Shown: positions 9,734-17,493 of the stretch, piece by piece
How the letters are laid out: each line of letters starts with the position of its first letter
Numbering within the stretch: the stretch's first letter is position 1
From: an uncultured bacterium
GTDB lineage: Bacteria; Cyanobacteriota; Vampirovibrionia; Gastranaerophilales; Gastranaerophilaceae
Length of the DNA stretch: 64,000 nucleotides
Direction: 5' to 3'
NCBI GenBank assembly: GCA_949292175.1
Contig: CASEYJ010000003.1
Location: 248,001 to 312,000 of the forward strand
Position numbers and translations under genes: made by a program
The notes under the pieces: model-generated
What the model saw: only the letters and a program-made list of their open reading frames with translations
The model's database searches: none
What the model was told of the DNA's origin: nothing

Positions 9734-9775
9734 ATGCTTGAAGCTATTGATATTAATTTTGATATAACGTGTTGA
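9734..9775 (+). CDS. Possible 13-codon leader or remnant ORF
   Basis: ATG at 9734 follows GGAGG with 5-nt spacing, one of the best ribosome sites in the window, but the frame closes after 13 codons (MLEAIDINFDITC). No homolog is recognised. It may be a translated leader upstream of the SMR gene, the first codons of a deleted gene, or chance. The rest of 9698-9856 holds only a weak 6-bp inverted repeat (GAAATA/TATTTC) just after this ORF. Confidence 0.25.
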   Translation: MLEAIDINFDITC

Positions 9776-9840
9776 AATATCTCTAAGACGGTATTTCAGG
9801 ACTTGACTTCTGTCTCAAAACGAGTGATGAATGTGTTGCA

Positions 9841-9868
9841 TTAGATCTACACATATTTGAGGTATAAT
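9841..9868 (+). promoter_or_regulatory. Consensus -10 box abutting the SMR start
   Basis: TATAAT at 9863-9868 ends 6 nt before the ATG at 9875. Only a weak -35 (TTAGAT, 16-nt spacer) is seen. Transcription from here would start at or next to the ATG. Confidence 0.5.
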
Positions 9869-9874
9869 ATAACT

Positions 9875-10192
9875 ATGGATTGGATATATTTATTAATTGC
9901 AGCAATGTTTGAAGTTGGTTGGCCATTTGGTTTAAAAATGGCTTCTTTAGGTGCGTACAAATTTTTATGGATAGATTTCGCAATCATAGCTATGATATTA
10001 AGCGGAGTCTTCCTATTTCTTGCGCAAAAAACAATTCCTGTTGGCACCGCTTATGCCGTATGGACAGGAATCGGTGCAGCTTGCACTTTCCTTATCGGCG
10101 TACTTGTTTTTAATGATACACTCAATTTAATGCGCGCATTAGGTGTTATCTTGATTGTATCAGGCGTAATTCTATTAAAAATCGCACACTAA
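9875..10192 (+). CDS. gdx: SMR-family exporter, SugE/Gdx-like (guanidinium exporter type)
   Basis: A 105-aa, four-helix small multidrug resistance protein. It has the essential Glu13 in AAMFEVGW, the GLK motif at 19-21, and PVGTAYAVWTGIGA with Trp63, all characteristic of SMR dimers. The combination GLK plus AVWTGIGA and a C-terminal LLKIAH is closer to SugE/Gdx (guanidinium/H+ antiport) than to EmrE/QacE drug pumps. The ATG at 9875 is preferred to a TTG at 9857, because the family starts M-x-W-I/x-L. GAGG lies 12 nt upstream, but a perfect TATAAT ends 6 nt before the ATG, so the mRNA may be leaderless. No guanidine riboswitch was recognised upstream. Confidence 0.85.
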   Translation: MDWIYLLIAAMFEVGWPFGLKMASLGAYKFLWIDFAIIAMILSGVFLFLAQKTIPVGTAYAVWTGIGAACTFLIGVLVFNDTLNLMRALGVILIVSGVILLKIAH

Positions 10193-10518
10193 AACGGGAA
10201 TTTTGTGTATTTCATATTCTCTTTCATTAACTCTATAATCATAGAAATTCCCTCAGATAAAGACAAATTCTTCCTTGGAGCTTCCCCTACATGTAACACT
10301 TGAGGCCCATAAGTTTTTGCTAATCTGAACATTTCTCTTTCATATGAGTCCAATGCACTATTACTCATGTCTCTCAACATAAAAACTCGTCTATGATTTT
10401 GGCAAAAATCATAAACAAATCTTGAAAATCTATTTGGACGAGGCACTGCGCATCTGGAATCTAAAAGATAAATTTTGCCATTATATCTACCGATTTGCCT
10501 TGTTTTGTACTCATCCAT
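10189..10518 (-). CDS. Hypothetical protein
   Basis: A 109-aa soluble, basic protein that I do not recognise. It has no signal peptide or membrane segment; features are a Cys/Pro/Arg patch (SRCAVPRPNRFSR), FCQNHRRVFMLRD and a C-terminal helix. An in-frame TAG 14 codons upstream of the ATG and no other start codon between fix the start. Only AAGAG close to the ATG could serve as ribosome site. It overlaps the exporter gene tail-to-tail by 4 nt and lies 59 nt after the PHP gene, so it may end that transcript. Confidence 0.5.
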   Translation of the reverse strand: MDEYKTRQIGRYNGKIYLLDSRCAVPRPNRFSRFVYDFCQNHRRVFMLRDMSNSALDSYEREMFRLAKTYGPQVLHVGEAPRKNLSLSEGISMIIELMKENMKYTKFPF

Positions 10519-10577
10519 ATCTCTTGATAGTTCAAAACCAGCCTTCTTGATACTAAAACTCTAAAGATTTTTTTTTG

Positions 10578-11390
10578 CTAAAAATTAAATGATACCGGTA
10601 CATTTTGGGTATTTAATTTAGCCAATGGGATATCTTTGTTCGTTCCGTGATAGTCACTACCACCTGATGCAACAAGGTTATATTTCTTCGCACAACTTAG
10701 CAGAAAATCTATTTCTTCCATATCATATCGGGAGTAATAACATTCGAGTCCCTGAATTCCAAACTTAAGCATTTTTTCTAATCTTGGAATAAAATCTGCA
10801 AAACCAATATGTTTTTCGCCTTCTCCACCCAAAGGATGCGCCCAAACGGCAGTTCCTCCGGTAGACTTTATAGCATCAATAGCTTCCTTACAGTCAAATC
10901 TGGTATTACCGGTTTTACAGTTGTCCAAATATTTCTTCATTGCCTCTATATTATTCTCTGCAAGACCACGCTTAACCAATATACAAGCAAGATGGGTTTT
11001 AACAACACTCTTCCTTGAATATAACCAATCTAATTCATCTTTAGTAAACTCAAAATTCCAAACTTTTTTCAAATATTCTATTCGAGTTTCAAGCTTCTGT
11101 CTTCTCAGAATTTTTCCTTTAGCAATCAAATCTTTCAATTTCTGATTATCAGGATCAATATTATAGCCTAATATATGACACTTAATATCTTCAGCAAGAC
11201 AAGTTAGCTCAACACCTTTAATAAAACCTTTGTCAAACTTTTCAGCCATCAAACGACACCCTTCTGTTGTATCATGGTCTGTCAGCGCAAAAACTTCGAT
11301 GCCAGAGTCTTTTATCTTCTGTGCTAATTCATCGACAGAATCACTTCCATCTGAACAATTACTATGAATATGTAAATCTATTTTTGTCAT
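10578..11390 (-). CDS. PHP-domain metal-dependent phosphoesterase (TrpH/YciV-like)
   Basis: A 270-aa PHP-superfamily protein with the metal ligands in order: KIDLHIHSNCSDGS (HxH), ALTDHDTTEG, GVELTC, GGTAVWAHPLGG and a final GSDYHG. Family members of this size (YciV/RNase AM) hydrolyse 3'-phosphoadenosine 5'-phosphate or act as 5'-3' exonucleases on short RNA; which applies is open. The start at 11390 begins right at the family's usual N-terminus. A longer frame to 11435 would run into the SDR gene and has no ribosome site. It lies 16 nt after the SDR stop, so the two are co-transcribed. Confidence 0.8.
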   Translation of the reverse strand: MTKIDLHIHSNCSDGSDSVDELAQKIKDSGIEVFALTDHDTTEGCRLMAEKFDKGFIKGVELTCLAEDIKCHILGYNIDPDNQKLKDLIAKGKILRRQKLETRIEYLKKVWNFEFTKDELDWLYSRKSVVKTHLACILVKRGLAENNIEAMKKYLDNCKTGNTRFDCKEAIDAIKSTGGTAVWAHPLGGEGEKHIGFADFIPRLEKMLKFGIQGLECYYSRYDMEEIDFLLSCAKKYNLVASGGSDYHGTNKDIPLAKLNTQNVPVSFNF

Positions 11391-11406
11391 ATTATTATTT
11401 CTCACT

Positions 11407-12132
11407 TTATTCTGAATACTTCCAGCCTTCATCATTATGATAAATCATAAGCTTACTCATTCCGCCATCTATAACGATGTTTTCACCGGTTATGAATTTA
11501 GCATTTTCAGAGCATAAAAATAATACTGCATTTGCAATATCGATAGGTTCACCAACCCGATTTGCAGGATGTTGTTTAATATCTGAAGCTTCAAACTCAA
11601 AGTCAACAGTATCAATCCATCCTGGAGAAATTGAATTGACTCTCGCCTTCCCCTTTAACGTAACAGCCATTGAATGCGTCAAAGATATTATGCCACCCTT
11701 TGCAGCAGCATAACTTTCCCAATCTCGCTGAGATTGAAATGCTCTTGTAGATGAAATATTTATAATAACCGCATTTTCTCCAAAATTGTTAAGCAACAAT
11801 TTTACAAGTGCAAAAGGAGCAAATAAACTTAATTTTTGCACATACAAAAAGTCTTCCAAACTACAAGAAAACAACCCGCCTTTTGACAATCCCGCATTAT
11901 TTATCAGAAAATCAACTTTACCATATTTTGCAATAACTCTATTTGTAAAATCAACTAAAACATCTTTTTCGGTAATATCGCCCTGAAAAAAGAAATCGCA
12001 TTCTACATCAGCTCTGTTTTTATCAATAATAACGACTTTTGCACCAAGCTTATGAAATTCTTCACAGACAGATTTTCCAATACCCGAGGAACCACCTGTA
12101 ACTATTACCACTTTATCTTTAAACGTCTTCAT
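11407..12132 (-). CDS. Short-chain dehydrogenase/reductase (classical SDR)
   Basis: A 241-aa classical SDR with the NAD(P)-binding TGGSSGIG at residues 12-19, NNAG, the catalytic Ser in INISSTRA, SYAAAKGG (YxxxK), a PGWIDT turn and the C-terminal FITGENIVIDGG. It should oxidise an alcohol or reduce a carbonyl with NAD(P); substrate unknown. There is no Shine-Dalgarno sequence. Instead an extended -10 (TATGC-TAGATT, 12139-12149) ends 6 nt before the ATG, suggesting its own leaderless transcript although hemL ends only 41 nt upstream. The PHP gene follows. Confidence 0.85.
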   Translation of the reverse strand: MKTFKDKVVIVTGGSSGIGKSVCEEFHKLGAKVVIIDKNRADVECDFFFQGDITEKDVLVDFTNRVIAKYGKVDFLINNAGLSKGGLFSCSLEDFLYVQKLSLFAPFALVKLLLNNFGENAVIINISSTRAFQSQRDWESYAAAKGGIISLTHSMAVTLKGKARVNSISPGWIDTVDFEFEASDIKQHPANRVGEPIDIANAVLFLCSENAKFITGENIVIDGGMSKLMIYHNDEGWKYSE

Positions 12133-12138
12133 AATGAT

Positions 12139-12149
12139 AATCTAGCATA
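12139..12149 (-). promoter_or_regulatory. Extended -10 element abutting the SDR start
   Basis: On the minus strand TATGC-TAGATT ends 6 nt before the ATG at 12132. The same TATGCTA core stands before ribE and purB. No clear -35 is seen. Confidence 0.5.
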
Positions 12150-12173
12150 AAATCTTATTAAGAAAAACAATGA

Positions 12174-13436
12174 TTAAACATTCTTTCCATACTTAGCTAC
12201 TACATCAACAGTTTGCTCTATAACATCTGCCGAATGCGCAACAGACACAAACATCGCCTCAAATTGAGACGGAGCGACATAAATCCCATGAGTTAGCATA
12301 TGGTTAAAGTAAGCTGCAAATTTATCAGTATCACAAGTTGCAACTTCCTTATAACTATTAATTGGATTATCTGTAAAAAATACGGACATCAAAGACCCGA
12401 CTCTTTTTGTTTGTAATCCGATAGACTTATAAGCATCCTCAATAATCGCAGTATTCTTATCTATTTCAGAGTAAATTTCTTGATTTTCAATAAGAATTTT
12501 TAGAGTTTCTATCCCAGCAGTAACAGCGACAGGATTTCCAGAAAGTGTTCCTGCTTGATACACCGCACCAATAGGAGCCACGCAAGACATAACATCTTTT
12601 CTCCCGCCATAAACTGCAAGCGGCATTCCGCCGCCAACTATTTTACCAAAAGCAGACAAATCTGGTTTTATCCCATAATATTCCTGAGCTCCGCCTAATG
12701 ATAGCCTGAATCCTGTTATAACTTCATCGAATATTAACAAAGCCCCATATTGGTTTGTTATTTCTCTTAAAAACTTCAAAAATGTCGAAGTTGGAGGAAC
12801 TACACCCATATTTGCAGCCACAGGTTCTACAACTATGCAAGCGACTTCTTCTCCACATTGTTGCATCAGTTCTCTGACAGAATTTTCATCATTGTAATCT
12901 GCAAGAAGTGTATATTTTGCATAACCTTTTGGAACACCAGCGCTGTCAGGGATTGCTTCTGTCAAAACTCCAGAACCTGCCCTCATCAACAATCCGTCAG
13001 AATGCCCGTGATAACATCCGGTAAACTTTATTATTTTATCCCTTCCGGTAAATCCTCTTGCGACCCTCACAGCACTCATTACGGCCTCAGTTCCGGAACT
13101 TACAAGACGCATCATCTCCATAGATGGTACACATTTTCTTATAAGTTCATCTAATATTATTTCTTTTTCAGTAGGAGCTCCAAAAGTAAGCCCTTTTTCA
13201 CAAACTTTTTTGACAGCCTCGATAACTCTTGGATGAGCATGACCCAAAATCCCAGGTCCCCAAGAACACACATAGTCAATATACTTGTTTCCGTCAACAT
13301 CATAGATATAGGCACCTTTGGCACTATCTACAAAGAACGGAGTTCTTTTAACCGAATTAAAAGCTCTTACCGGGCTATTAACTCCTCCAGGCATTATATT
13401 TTGTGCCTTCTTAAACAATTCCTCAGATTTTGTCAT
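12174..13436 (-). CDS. hemL: Glutamate-1-semialdehyde 2,1-aminomutase
   Basis: A 420-aa PLP enzyme that converts glutamate-1-semialdehyde to 5-aminolevulinate, the second step of the C5 route. Hallmarks are MPGGVNSPVRAF near the N-terminus, LTFGAPTEKE, SSGTEAVMSAVRVARG, CYHGHSDG, FDEVITGFR and SAFGKIVGGGMPLAVYGG with the Schiff-base Lys (about 263). Length and motifs are those of HemL. AAGGAT precedes the ATG. It is the last tetrapyrrole gene of a run transcribed from the siroheme reductase; hemB ends 17 nt upstream. Confidence 0.95.
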   Translation of the reverse strand: MTKSEELFKKAQNIMPGGVNSPVRAFNSVKRTPFFVDSAKGAYIYDVDGNKYIDYVCSWGPGILGHAHPRVIEAVKKVCEKGLTFGAPTEKEIILDELIRKCVPSMEMMRLVSSGTEAVMSAVRVARGFTGRDKIIKFTGCYHGHSDGLLMRAGSGVLTEAIPDSAGVPKGYAKYTLLADYNDENSVRELMQQCGEEVACIVVEPVAANMGVVPPTSTFLKFLREITNQYGALLIFDEVITGFRLSLGGAQEYYGIKPDLSAFGKIVGGGMPLAVYGGRKDVMSCVAPIGAVYQAGTLSGNPVAVTAGIETLKILIENQEIYSEIDKNTAIIEDAYKSIGLQTKRVGSLMSVFFTDNPINSYKEVATCDTDKFAAYFNHMLTHGIYVAPSQFEAMFVSVAHSADVIEQTVDVVAKYGKNV

Positions 13437-13453
13437 ACCAATCCTTTTCTAAC

Positions 13454-14422
13454 TTACTCATTCAACCACTTTGCCATATCCAAAGCATGATAAGTAATTA
13501 TTATACTTGCTCCAGCCCTTTTCATAGCTATAAGGTTTTCTGTAACAATACGTTTCTCATCAATCCAACCTTGAATAGAAGCAGCTTTTACCATTGAATA
13601 TTCTCCACTAACATTATACACAGCTATCGGAGTACTAAATTTCTGAGCAGCTTCTTTTAAGATATCTAAATATGCTAACGCAGGTTTAACCATCACAATA
13701 TCAGCACCTTCATTAATATCAGTTTCAACTTCACTCAACGCCTCTTTAGGATTTGTAAAATCCATTTGATAACTTCTTCTATCACCGAAACAAGGTGCAG
13801 ATTGAGCAGCATCTCTAAACGGGCCGTAATACGCTGAAGCAAACTTTGCACTATATGCCATAATCGGAGTATTTTTAAATCCGTTATCATCAAGAGCCTG
13901 ACGAATTGCAGCCACTCTACCATCCATCATATCAGATGGAGCAACCATATCAGCTCCCGCCTTTACTAAACTTACTGCCATATTACATAGAAGCGGCAAT
14001 GTTTCGTCATTCAAAATTTCCCCACTCTGAACAACTCCACAATGCCCATGAGATGTATATTCACAAAGACAAACATCAACCACACACAAAATTTCCGGAT
14101 AATGTTTTTTTATATACCTAACAGCCCTTTGAGTTACACCATTTTCTGCATAAGCTTGAGTACCATATTCATCCTTATCCTCTTGCTTCGGAATACCAAA
14201 AAGCACTACACCTGAGATTTTACTCTCCCTAACTTCATCAAGAATTTCATGTAATCTGTCAATAGAATATTGATAAATATTCGGCATTGATTTAACCGGT
14301 ATTTTTATATTTTCTCCGTCTATTACAAAAATCGGATAAATAAAATCTTTGACACTAAGTCTTGTTTCTCTTACCAAATCCCTGATTACTTCATTTTGTC
14401 TTAGTCTTCTAAATCTTTTCAT
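13454..14422 (-). CDS. hemB: Porphobilinogen synthase (delta-aminolevulinate dehydratase)
   Basis: A 322-aa enzyme that condenses two 5-aminolevulinates to porphobilinogen. Visible are the three-cysteine zinc site DVCLCEYTSHGHCGV, the first active Lys in MAYSAKFASAYYGPFRDAA, and the Schiff-base Lys in IVMVKPALAYLD. The Cys site marks it as a Zn-dependent type rather than the Mg-only, Asp-rich type. AAGGG precedes the ATG. The gap to the upstream cobA-hemD gene is 2 nt. Confidence 0.95.
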   Translation of the reverse strand: MKRFRRLRQNEVIRDLVRETRLSVKDFIYPIFVIDGENIKIPVKSMPNIYQYSIDRLHEILDEVRESKISGVVLFGIPKQEDKDEYGTQAYAENGVTQRAVRYIKKHYPEILCVVDVCLCEYTSHGHCGVVQSGEILNDETLPLLCNMAVSLVKAGADMVAPSDMMDGRVAAIRQALDDNGFKNTPIMAYSAKFASAYYGPFRDAAQSAPCFGDRRSYQMDFTNPKEALSEVETDINEGADIVMVKPALAYLDILKEAAQKFSTPIAVYNVSGEYSMVKAASIQGWIDEKRIVTENLIAMKRAGASIIITYHALDMAKWLNE

Positions 14423-14424
14423 AC

Positions 14425-15951
14425 TCAGCCCTTATTATAATCTTTTTCTATGCAATCAATTATACCGTCGATATCGTATTTGTCTGCAACAAAAATTTCA
14501 CCGACATTATATTTATTTAAAGCCTGTGCGCATTTTTGACCGATACAAACAACTTTAATATTCTCATCAAAGCTTTTGCCAAAGCTATCAAAAAATGTCG
14601 TTACACCCTTTGCGCTTCCGAACACTAAATAATCTACATCAAAAGAATCTATCTTTAAAGCTGAAATAAGACTTTTTTTCTCTATATTCTCACGCAACTC
14701 ATAAATCTGAAAGTCTTTATAATCGTAACCGTCAATCTCCAATTTATTAACCAGCAGGTCACTACCTTCTTTTGCTCTGCAAATTAAAACTTTTTCATCC
14801 TCCTGAAGCTTAGACAACAATTCCTCTGTTAAAGTATCAGAATCAAAACGACTTGGAATCAGATCAGGATAAATCCCATATTCTGCAAGTTTTTCAGCTG
14901 TACCGGAACCTATTACGGCAATCTTAATTCCTGCCAGTAACCTTATATCCTTAGACTCTTTTTTCATTTTTAAGAAAAATTGTTCTATACCATTTTGGCT
15001 TGTAAAAACAATCCAGTCAAAATTTCTAACATCCGGAAGCGGTTCACTATTACAAATAATATCTAAAAAGCCACAATCAAGAACTTTTCCACCACCAGCT
15101 ACAATTTTATTACTCAATTTTCGAACAAAATTATCAGAACCGGTAACAGCTACTTTTACTCCGTTTAAACCCTCATTCTTTGAAGCTTTAATTTTTTCAA
15201 CAGAAGAAATTTTTCCTTTTAAATCTAAATTTACACATTCTCCAATCACGATTATTATAGGTGCCTCAAGGTGTTCTTGTTCGGCTTTCATCGCAATATC
15301 TTTTATATTTCCCCTAATAACTTTTTGTTCTCTGGTACACCCCTTTGAAATTATTGCACAAGGAGTCTTCTCATCCATGCCGGCATCCAAGAAATTCTCC
15401 ATTATTTCAAGCACATGATGATATCCCATTAAGAAAACGATAGTACCGCCAAGTTTAATTAAAGCCTTATAATCAATAGGAGTAATATCCTCACTCCGAT
15501 CTACCCCAACCGAAGACCCTGTCAACACCGTAAAATTTCTGCTTAATTGCCTATGAGTCACAGGAATTCCGGCAAGCTCAGGCACTGCAATGGCTGATGA
15601 GATCCCTGGGATAACTTCGTAAGGAATATTCTCTTCCTCAATTGCCAAAGCCTCTTCCGACCCTCTTCCAAAAACATAAGGGTCTCCACCCTTCAAACGA
15701 ACAACTACCTTGCCAGCTTTTGCATATTGTATAATTAACTCATTTATTTGCTCTTGAGGCATTGATTTTTGATGATAACGCTTACCTACATATATTTTCT
15801 CCACCCCGCCAGAGAGATTTTGAAGAAGGTTTTCATCAACCAGAGAATCATACAAAACGACATCAGCCTCTAAAAGTTTTTTCAAACCTTTTAATGTTAT
15901 TAAATCTGCCTCTCCGCAACCGGCACCAATTAAATATACTTTCCCTAACAT
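14425..15951 (-). CDS. cobA-hemD: Uroporphyrinogen-III C-methyltransferase / uroporphyrinogen-III synthase fusion
   Basis: A two-domain protein of about 508 aa. Residues 1-245 are a SUMT/CobA methyltransferase (VYLIGAGCGEADLITLKG, VRLKGGDPYVFGRG, PGISSAIAVPELAGIPVTHR), which methylates uroporphyrinogen III twice to precorrin-2. The rest (from about 260) is HemD-like, cyclising hydroxymethylbilane: FTSQNGIEQFF, AVIGSGTAEKL, VFGSAKGVTTFF. The fusion is common in anaerobes and channels the intermediate into siroheme or corrin. ATG at 15951 (second codon of the longer frame, which begins with GTG) has AGGGA at good spacing. It starts 10 nt after hemC. Confidence 0.93.
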   Translation of the reverse strand: MLGKVYLIGAGCGEADLITLKGLKKLLEADVVLYDSLVDENLLQNLSGGVEKIYVGKRYHQKSMPQEQINELIIQYAKAGKVVVRLKGGDPYVFGRGSEEALAIEEENIPYEVIPGISSAIAVPELAGIPVTHRQLSRNFTVLTGSSVGVDRSEDITPIDYKALIKLGGTIVFLMGYHHVLEIMENFLDAGMDEKTPCAIISKGCTREQKVIRGNIKDIAMKAEQEHLEAPIIIVIGECVNLDLKGKISSVEKIKASKNEGLNGVKVAVTGSDNFVRKLSNKIVAGGGKVLDCGFLDIICNSEPLPDVRNFDWIVFTSQNGIEQFFLKMKKESKDIRLLAGIKIAVIGSGTAEKLAEYGIYPDLIPSRFDSDTLTEELLSKLQEDEKVLICRAKEGSDLLVNKLEIDGYDYKDFQIYELRENIEKKSLISALKIDSFDVDYLVFGSAKGVTTFFDSFGKSFDENIKVVCIGQKCAQALNKYNVGEIFVADKYDIDGIIDCIEKDYNKG

Positions 15952-15961
15952 CACAATTTCC

Positions 15962-16828
15962 CTATGATTTTATTTGAGCCACTAATTGAGGAATTTCCAC
16001 AAACACTTTTGAATATTCTCCTAACGTTCTAACTTCCTTACCTCTATACATAAGTAAAATTTCAATAGTATTATCATCCAAAAATTTGCTGTAAACTCCA
16101 TTTATCTCACTACAACTAACCTGTAAATATTTTAAAGCTTCCCTTTCTATTTTGTATTGCCTATAAGTTCTATCATCATTAATTTTAGACATCTCATGTT
16201 TAAATTCAAAATCGTTCCGAGCTTCAACTGCAATAATCCCCTGACAAGCCGCTGGGACAAATTTATCAGCATCAAAAGCCCTAAATTCAAATATGTCACT
16301 ATCACCAAACTCTATCCCTAACCTGTCCAAGCCTGCCTTAGCCAAAACTATTGCATCATATTCTCCGTTTGCAAGTTTACTCAATCTTGTATCAATATTT
16401 CCCCTAATCATCTTTACTTCGGCCTCAGGAAAATATTTTTTAATATAAAACTCCCTTCTTGGACTGCTGGTTCCAACAACCAAAACCTTTCCCGAATTTT
16501 TTCTCACAACCAACACATCTCTTTCATCTGCCCGAGGCGGAGTACAAACAACTTCTAATCCACTTCTCAAATCCGAAGGCAAATCCTTTGCACTATGAAC
16601 AGCTATATCAATCTCACCACTCAAAAGAGCACTCTCAAATTCATTAACAAAAAGTCCCTTATCGCCAATTTCAGCCAGAGGTTTATCTAAAATTTTATCA
16701 CCCTGAGTTTTGATAACAACAATTTCAACCCCTACATCAGGAAAACTATTCTTTAATAATTCTTCTACTATCTTGGCCTGCGCAAGAGCTAATTTACTCC
16801 CTCTAGTTCCAATTTTTATTTTCTTCAT
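15962..16828 (-). CDS. hemC: Hydroxymethylbilane synthase (porphobilinogen deaminase)
   Basis: A 288-aa enzyme that polymerises four porphobilinogens. It shows IGTRGSKLALAQA at the N-terminus, HSAKDLPSDL, IRGNIDTRLSKL with the substrate-binding Arg residues, and PAACQGIIAVEAR. The loop that carries the dipyrromethane-binding Cys reads VSCSEINGVY instead of the usual GGCxxPIG; the Cys is kept but the flanking Gly-Gly and Pro are lost. It lies 20 nt after the sirC-like gene in the same operon. Identity is firm; the altered loop is odd. Confidence 0.93.
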   Translation of the reverse strand: MKKIKIGTRGSKLALAQAKIVEELLKNSFPDVGVEIVVIKTQGDKILDKPLAEIGDKGLFVNEFESALLSGEIDIAVHSAKDLPSDLRSGLEVVCTPPRADERDVLVVRKNSGKVLVVGTSSPRREFYIKKYFPEAEVKMIRGNIDTRLSKLANGEYDAIVLAKAGLDRLGIEFGDSDIFEFRAFDADKFVPAACQGIIAVEARNDFEFKHEMSKINDDRTYRQYKIEREALKYLQVSCSEINGVYSKFLDDNTIEILLMYRGKEVRTLGEYSKVFVEIPQLVAQIKS

Positions 16829-16848
16829 TAAACACCAATTCCATATTC

Positions 16849-17493
16849 TTAAATTTTTACACTTATATTATTTACCAAATTCTTCAATTCTTTTTGCAAA
16901 TCTTCATAAGAAAGTTCGAAATTATTATTACTATAATACCCTAAAAGAGAATGCATAATTTCAGCCCGAAATTTTTGTTCCGGTACAATAAGTTTCAAAT
17001 CTCGTCTTAAATTTCCAAGGTTTTCAATAATTTCATCCACCTTTTCCGGCAAAGCCTGCTCAACTAAATCCCTCAAAAAAGCAGCCCCATCCGGAGTTTT
17101 TCCGCTTGTTGAAATCCCGGCAACAAACGCTCCTTTCTTAATCAACGCAGGAAATATGAAAGAGCAATTTTCCATATCATCGACTGAATTTATCAAAATA
17201 TTATTTTTTCTGCATACCTCTGAAATCCAATTATTTACGGAACTGTTATTTGTCGCCGAAATCACAACAAAAGCACCTTTTATATCATCAACATCTACAT
17301 CCTTTTTTTTGTATACTAAATTCTTATTATTTTCCAAAAGAGTCTGAAGTTCCAAACATATTTCAGGTGAAACTATCGTAATTTTAGCTTCAAACGGAAG
17401 AAGCTTTATAACTTTCCTGTAAGCAACTTTGCCCCCTCCTACAATCAGGATATTTTTATTCTCTAAATCTACAAACAACGGGAAATAAGCCAT
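16849..17493 (-). CDS. Precorrin-2 dehydrogenase (SirC/CysG-N/Met8 family)
   Basis: A 214-aa protein with an N-terminal NAD-binding fold (NILIVGGGKVAYRKV) and the family's active-site segment SVDDMENCSFIFPALI, whose Asp is needed for dehydrogenation in CysG and Met8p, then FVAGISTSGKTPDGAAFLRD. It oxidises precorrin-2 to sirohydrochlorin and may also insert iron, since no separate SirB chelatase is in the window. ATG at 17493 is chosen: it overlaps the hemA stop by one base (TAATG) and has GGGAG upstream. A TTG at 17505 lies directly against that GGGAG. Confidence 0.88.
   Translation of the reverse strand: MAYFPLFVDLENKNILIVGGGKVAYRKVIKLLPFEAKITIVSPEICLELQTLLENNKNLVYKKKDVDVDDIKGAFVVISATNNSSVNNWISEVCRKNNILINSVDDMENCSFIFPALIKKGAFVAGISTSGKTPDGAAFLRDLVEQALPEKVDEIIENLGNLRRDLKLIVPEQKFRAEIMHSLLGYYSNNNFELSYEDLQKELKNLVNNISVKI

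Noticed and set aside
9698-9874. Guanidine riboswitch (I, II or III) before the Gdx-like exporter
   Set aside because: ACGG and ACGA strings occur, but they do not sit as loops on paired stems, and the conserved cores of the guanidine classes are absent.
10189-11390. Toxin-antitoxin pair (109-aa gene plus PHP gene)
   Set aside because: The PHP protein is a complete metal-dependent phosphoesterase, the small protein shows no toxin or antitoxin motif, and they are 59 nt apart.
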